A stretch of 64,000 bases of DNA from Halobacterium sp. R2-5 (GTDB taxonomy: Archaea > Halobacteriota > Halobacteria > Halobacteriales > Halobacteriaceae): the NCBI RefSeq assembly GCF_011734195.1, contig NZ_JAANTH010000001.1:248001-312000 (forward strand), in the 5' to 3' direction. Positions 61,695 to 64,000 of this stretch are shown one piece after another. A program made the position numbers and the translations under genes. The notes beneath the pieces are model-generated. The model was not told the DNA's origin and searched no databases. It was given only the letters and a program-made list of their open reading frames with translations. The stretch's first letter is position 1. Each line of letters begins with the position of its first letter.

Positions 61695-62629
61695 CGACCG
61701 ACAGCACCGGAACCGACGACCGCCCCGCGACGGACGGCGGCGCGGCCGCAGTCGTCGACGAGTCGCCGGAGTTCGCGGCCGACGGCGCCGCGGCGACCGA
61801 CGTCGTGAGCGGCCGCGGCTTCCGGGACGCCGTCCGCGGCACCGTCGAGGTCGCGGCCCGCGAGTACCGCCTCGCCGTGCGGCGGCGCTGGGCGGTCGGC
61901 GCCGCCGTCGTGTTCGCGCTGTTCTCCCTCGCGCTGGTCGTGCTCGGCGGCTCCGGGATCGGCCCGACGCGGGTCGGCGCGGTGCTCGCGAGCTTCGCGC
62001 AGGTCGGCGTCTACGTCGTCCCGCTGGTCGCGCTCGCGGCGGGCTACGACGCCATCGTCGGCGCCGACGAGTCCGGCAGCCTCGAGATGCTGCTCGCGCT
62101 CCCGCTGTCGAACGCCTCCGTGGTCGTCGGGAAGTACGCGGGCCGCGCGGTCGCCGTCGGCGGCGGGATGCTCGTCGGGTTCGCGGCCGGCGGCGCGCTG
62201 CTCGTCCGGTACGCCGGCGCGGGCGTCGTCGGCGGGTACGCGTGGGTCGTCCTGGTCGCGGTCGCCGCCGCGCTCGCGTTCCTCGCGCTCGGCGTGCTCG
62301 CGTCCGCGCTCGCCAGCGAGAAGACGCGGGCGCTCGGCGGCGCGCTCGCGGCGTGGGTGTGGTTCGTGCTCGTCCACGACCTCGTCGCGCTCGGCGCCGT
62401 CGCCACCTTCGACCTCCCGCAGTGGGCGATCTCGGTGGCGGTGCTCGCGAACCCCGCGGACCTCTTCCGCGTGCTCGTGCTCCGCACCGTCTCCACGACC
62501 GCGGGCGGCATCGCGGGGGTCCTCACCGGCACCGGACTCAGCCAACCCGTGCTGCTGGCGGCGCTCGCGGCGTGGATCGTCGTCCCCGTCGCGGGCGCCG
62601 TCGTCGCGCTCGGCCGGCGCTCCGTCTAG
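61691..62629 (+). CDS. nosY: ABC transporter permease NosY
   Basis: This is a membrane subunit of 312 residues with six predicted helices after a 50-residue acidic N-terminal region. It includes the family element ALAAGYDAIVGADESGSLEM followed by LLALPLSNASVVVGKY, typical of NosY and related ABC-2 permeases. The GTG start overlaps the nosF stop. It ends four bases into the convergent gene at 62626. The copper chaperone nosL, often next in such operons, does not follow here. Confidence 0.92.
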   Translation: MTTDSTGTDDRPATDGGAAAVVDESPEFAADGAAATDVVSGRGFRDAVRGTVEVAAREYRLAVRRRWAVGAAVVFALFSLALVVLGGSGIGPTRVGAVLASFAQVGVYVVPLVALAAGYDAIVGADESGSLEMLLALPLSNASVVVGKYAGRAVAVGGGMLVGFAAGGALLVRYAGAGVVGGYAWVVLVAVAAALAFLALGVLASALASEKTRALGGALAAWVWFVLVHDLVALGAVATFDLPQWAISVAVLANPADLFRVLVLRTVSTTAGGIAGVLTGTGLSQPVLLAALAAWIVVPVAGAVVALGRRSV

Positions 62630-62907
62630 GAGTCCTCGCGCTGCCACGCGGTCACGCGGAACCGCCGGTAGCCGCCGTGGGCGGCCTCCAGTGCGCCCAT
62701 CCACCAGTTCCAGCGCTCGGCGGGCGACCCGCCGGGCGCGTCCGCTAGCTGGTTCACGACGGCGTCCGGGGTGAGTTCGAAGCCGAGGTCGTCGTCTGTC
62801 GCGCGGGCGTCCGCGAGGTCGCCGGCCATCCGTGCGACCACGCGGCGCTCGGCGGGCGTCCCGCCGAACTCGGCTTCGAGGCGGTCGGTGAGGAGTTCGC
62901 GGTCCAT
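62626..62907 (-). CDS. Small helical haloarchaeal protein
   Basis: This is a 93-residue soluble protein, predicted mostly helical. It begins MDRELLTDRLEAEFGGTPAE and has an aromatic patch AERWNWWMGALEAAHGGYRR near the C-terminus. No motif is recognised. It is convergent with nosY and overlaps its stop by four bases. Its ATG at 62907 diverges from the S6e gene with 145 bases between. Confidence 0.68.
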   Translation of the reverse strand: MDRELLTDRLEAEFGGTPAERRVVARMAGDLADARATDDDLGFELTPDAVVNQLADAPGGSPAERWNWWMGALEAAHGGYRRFRVTAWQREDS

Positions 62908-63052
62908 GCAGTCACAGTCCGGTTAGACGGATGCCACCTTCAACGCTCGGGTGGCCGCAACCGTCGAGCCCCCGATTCGCGGCCGAGGGCGGGCCTGAAG
63001 CCGGGGGAGCGGCTTCGACGGGTTTTTGAACTGCGCCCGACTCGTTTCACGC

Positions 63053-63466
63053 ATGGCCACGTTCCAAGTTGTCGTCTCCGACCCCGAGTCGGGGCGAAGC
63101 TACCAGCACGAGGTCGACGGACAGGACGCGAACCGCTTCCTCGGCCTCGAGATCGGCGACGAGGTCGACGGCGGCGCCGTCGGCCTCGACGGCTACACGG
63201 TCGAGATCACCGGCGGCAGCGACTCCGCCGGCCGCCCGCTCCGCAGCGACGTCAACGGCGCCGAGCTCCAGGACGTCCTGCTCACCGGCGGCCCCGGCTT
63301 CAACCCCGAGAACGACGGCGAGCGCAAGCGCGTCACCGTCCGCGGGAAGGAGGTCTCCGAGGCCGTCGCCCAGCTCAACGTCTCCATCGCGGAGCGCGGC
63401 GAGGAGTCCGTCGAGGACCTCTACGGCGAGGGCGAGGAGGAAGACGCCGACGCCGCCGAAGCGTAA
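63053..63466 (+). CDS. rps6e: Ribosomal protein S6e
   Basis: This is a small-subunit ribosomal protein of the archaeal/eukaryotic type, 137 residues. It matches the conserved S6e pattern: FQVVVSDPESGRSYQHEVDG, FLGLEIGDEVDG, TGGSDSAGRPLRSDVNG and VLLTGGPGFNP followed by RKRVTVRGKEVSE. The eukaryotic phosphorylated tail is absent, replaced by an acidic end. The ATG at 63053 is preceded by TTTTTGAAC about 20-28 bases upstream, a likely TATA region for a leaderless message. Confidence 0.95.
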   Translation: MATFQVVVSDPESGRSYQHEVDGQDANRFLGLEIGDEVDGGAVGLDGYTVEITGGSDSAGRPLRSDVNGAELQDVLLTGGPGFNPENDGERKRVTVRGKEVSEAVAQLNVSIAERGEESVEDLYGEGEEEDADAAEA

Positions 63467-63471
63467 GTAGT

Positions 63472-63482
63472 CAGTCTTTTTC
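63472..63482 (+). terminator. T-run terminator after S6e
   Basis: AGTCTTTTTCG follows the S6e stop by about nine bases. It is the same T5 pattern as after rhodanese B and probably ends the S6e transcript. Confidence 0.5.
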
Positions 63483-63505
63483 GCGTTCGACGCCTACTCG
63501 TCGTC

Positions 63506-63943
63506 GTGAGCGACTACGACGCGTATCTCGCCGGCGACCGGCCCGACGACGTCGCACTCTACCTCTCCGAGTCGTACGTCTCCGACATCGACACGCTCGC
63601 GGACCGCGAGGACGCCGAGCGCGTCGACGACGGGGTCGTCCTCGTCGTCGAGGGCGAGCGCGGCCGCAGCGTCTTCCGGAAGATAACGGGCATGGGCGCG
63701 ATGGACTTCGGGTCCGCCGCGATGGACAACCCCGGGCACGTGGACGCGGACCTCGCGGGCGGCGACTGCCCGCACGCCGCCGACGGCCCCGGCGACCACC
63801 ACCCCGAGTTCGCGTTCTCGTTCGCGGAAGCCCAGAACGACGAGGTCGGCGGACTGTACGCGGAGGGCGACGTCATCCACGCGTACGTCTACTGTTCCTG
63901 CGGGGAGTCGTACTCCGACAAGTGGCTGGCCGGCGAGCGCTGA
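63506..63943 (+). CDS. DUF5807-like protein with C-terminal cysteine pair
   Basis: This is a 145-residue haloarchaeal protein. It begins with GTG and has MSDYDAYLAGDRPDDVALYL, a middle segment VEGERGRSVFRKITGMGAMD, and a C-terminal half with a Cys (GGDCPHAADG) plus YVYCSCGESYSDKW. The C and CxC could bind zinc. I recall the family as DUF5807 from memory; no function is known. It lies between S6e and a PfkB-type kinase on the same strand, and its stop is one base before the next ATG. Confidence 0.7.
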   Translation: MSDYDAYLAGDRPDDVALYLSESYVSDIDTLADREDAERVDDGVVLVVEGERGRSVFRKITGMGAMDFGSAAMDNPGHVDADLAGGDCPHAADGPGDHHPEFAFSFAEAQNDEVGGLYAEGDVIHAYVYCSCGESYSDKWLAGER

Positions 63944-63944
63944 G

Positions 63945-64000
63945 ATGGCCGGCGTCGTCGCGGTCGGGAGCGCGGTGCTCGACCGCGTGTACGCGCTGTC
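63945..64000 (+). CDS. PfkB-type carbohydrate kinase, 5' end only
   Basis: Only 18 codons are in the window. MAGVVAVGSAVLDRVYAL resembles the first strand and loop of ribokinase/PfkB family kinases (VxxxGsxxxDxxy). Substrate cannot be inferred. The start is one base after the stop of the previous gene, suggesting an operon. Confidence 0.55.
   Translation, partial: MAGVVAVGSAVLDRVYAL

Overview
The window comes from a haloarchaeon and most resembles the genus Halobacterium. The proteins are strongly acidic and the DNA is very GC-rich. Promoters carry haloarchaeal TTTAAG-type TATA boxes about 26-30 bases before many starts. The rRNA operon has the order 16S - tRNA-Ala(UGC) - 23S - 5S - tRNA-Cys, with bulge-helix-bulge processing stems, and there are haloarchaeal signature genes (MC1, halocyanin, OapABC/ArvABC, orc1/cdc6). 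Genus placement is an inference, since no database search was possible.

Layout. 1-4.1 kb: the N-terminal part of the PolD small subunit (DP1), divergent from an archaeal signal peptidase, then a wHTH regulator/membrane protein pair facing a DoxX-type membrane operon. 4.1-8.7 kb: a chromosomal origin, made of orc1/cdc6, about 1.1 kb of non-coding DNA with origin recognition boxes (ORBs) around an AT-richer core, and oapA-oapB-oapC. 8.8-20.9 kb: a MATE exporter, small conserved proteins, a RecA-fold protein with a degenerate P-loop, a methyltransferase, a thiamine-type ABC importer (thiB-thiP-thiQ), an AI-2E family permease, two divergent tandem-domain rhodaneses and a ferritin-like protein. 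21-28 kb: prephenate dehydratase, a complete 2-oxoacid dehydrogenase complex (E1a, E1b, E2, E3) and lipoyl synthase, which supplies the E2 cofactor. 28-41 kb: a second MATE exporter, a Ski2-type helicase, a second AI-2E permease, a NucS-N/zinc-ribbon protein, tRNA-splicing endonuclease directly followed by trpS, then pheS-pheT preceded by a tiny Phe-rich ORF, and pyrD. 41.2-49.6 kb: an AbrB-like protein, MC1 chromatin protein, the rRNA operon with four tandem promoters, tRNA-Cys, two membrane proteins and tRNA-Lys. 49.7-64 kb: an M20 peptidase, several small haloarchaeal proteins, a ferredoxin-type nitrite/sulfite reductase, a beta-CASP hydrolase, and a nitrous oxide reduction cluster (halocyanin, nosZ, a 4-TM protein, nosD, nosF, nosY). 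S6e, a CxC protein and the start of a PfkB-type kinase close the window.

The observations I rate highest are: (1) a 25-codon ORF ending Gly-Phe-Gly-Phe-Phe-Phe-Ala just upstream of pheST, followed by overlapping alternative hairpins, which resembles a Phe-sensing leader peptide and would be unusual for an archaeon; (2) near-perfect ORB elements inside two protein-coding genes several kilobases from the origin, both read in the same frame as PVETKG; (3) an inverted repeat directly upstream of the TATA box at each of the four rRNA promoters; (4) six consecutive small hairpins between the 23S processing stem and the 23S 5' end; and (5) a tRNA-like element whose discriminator position abuts the 5S 5' end.
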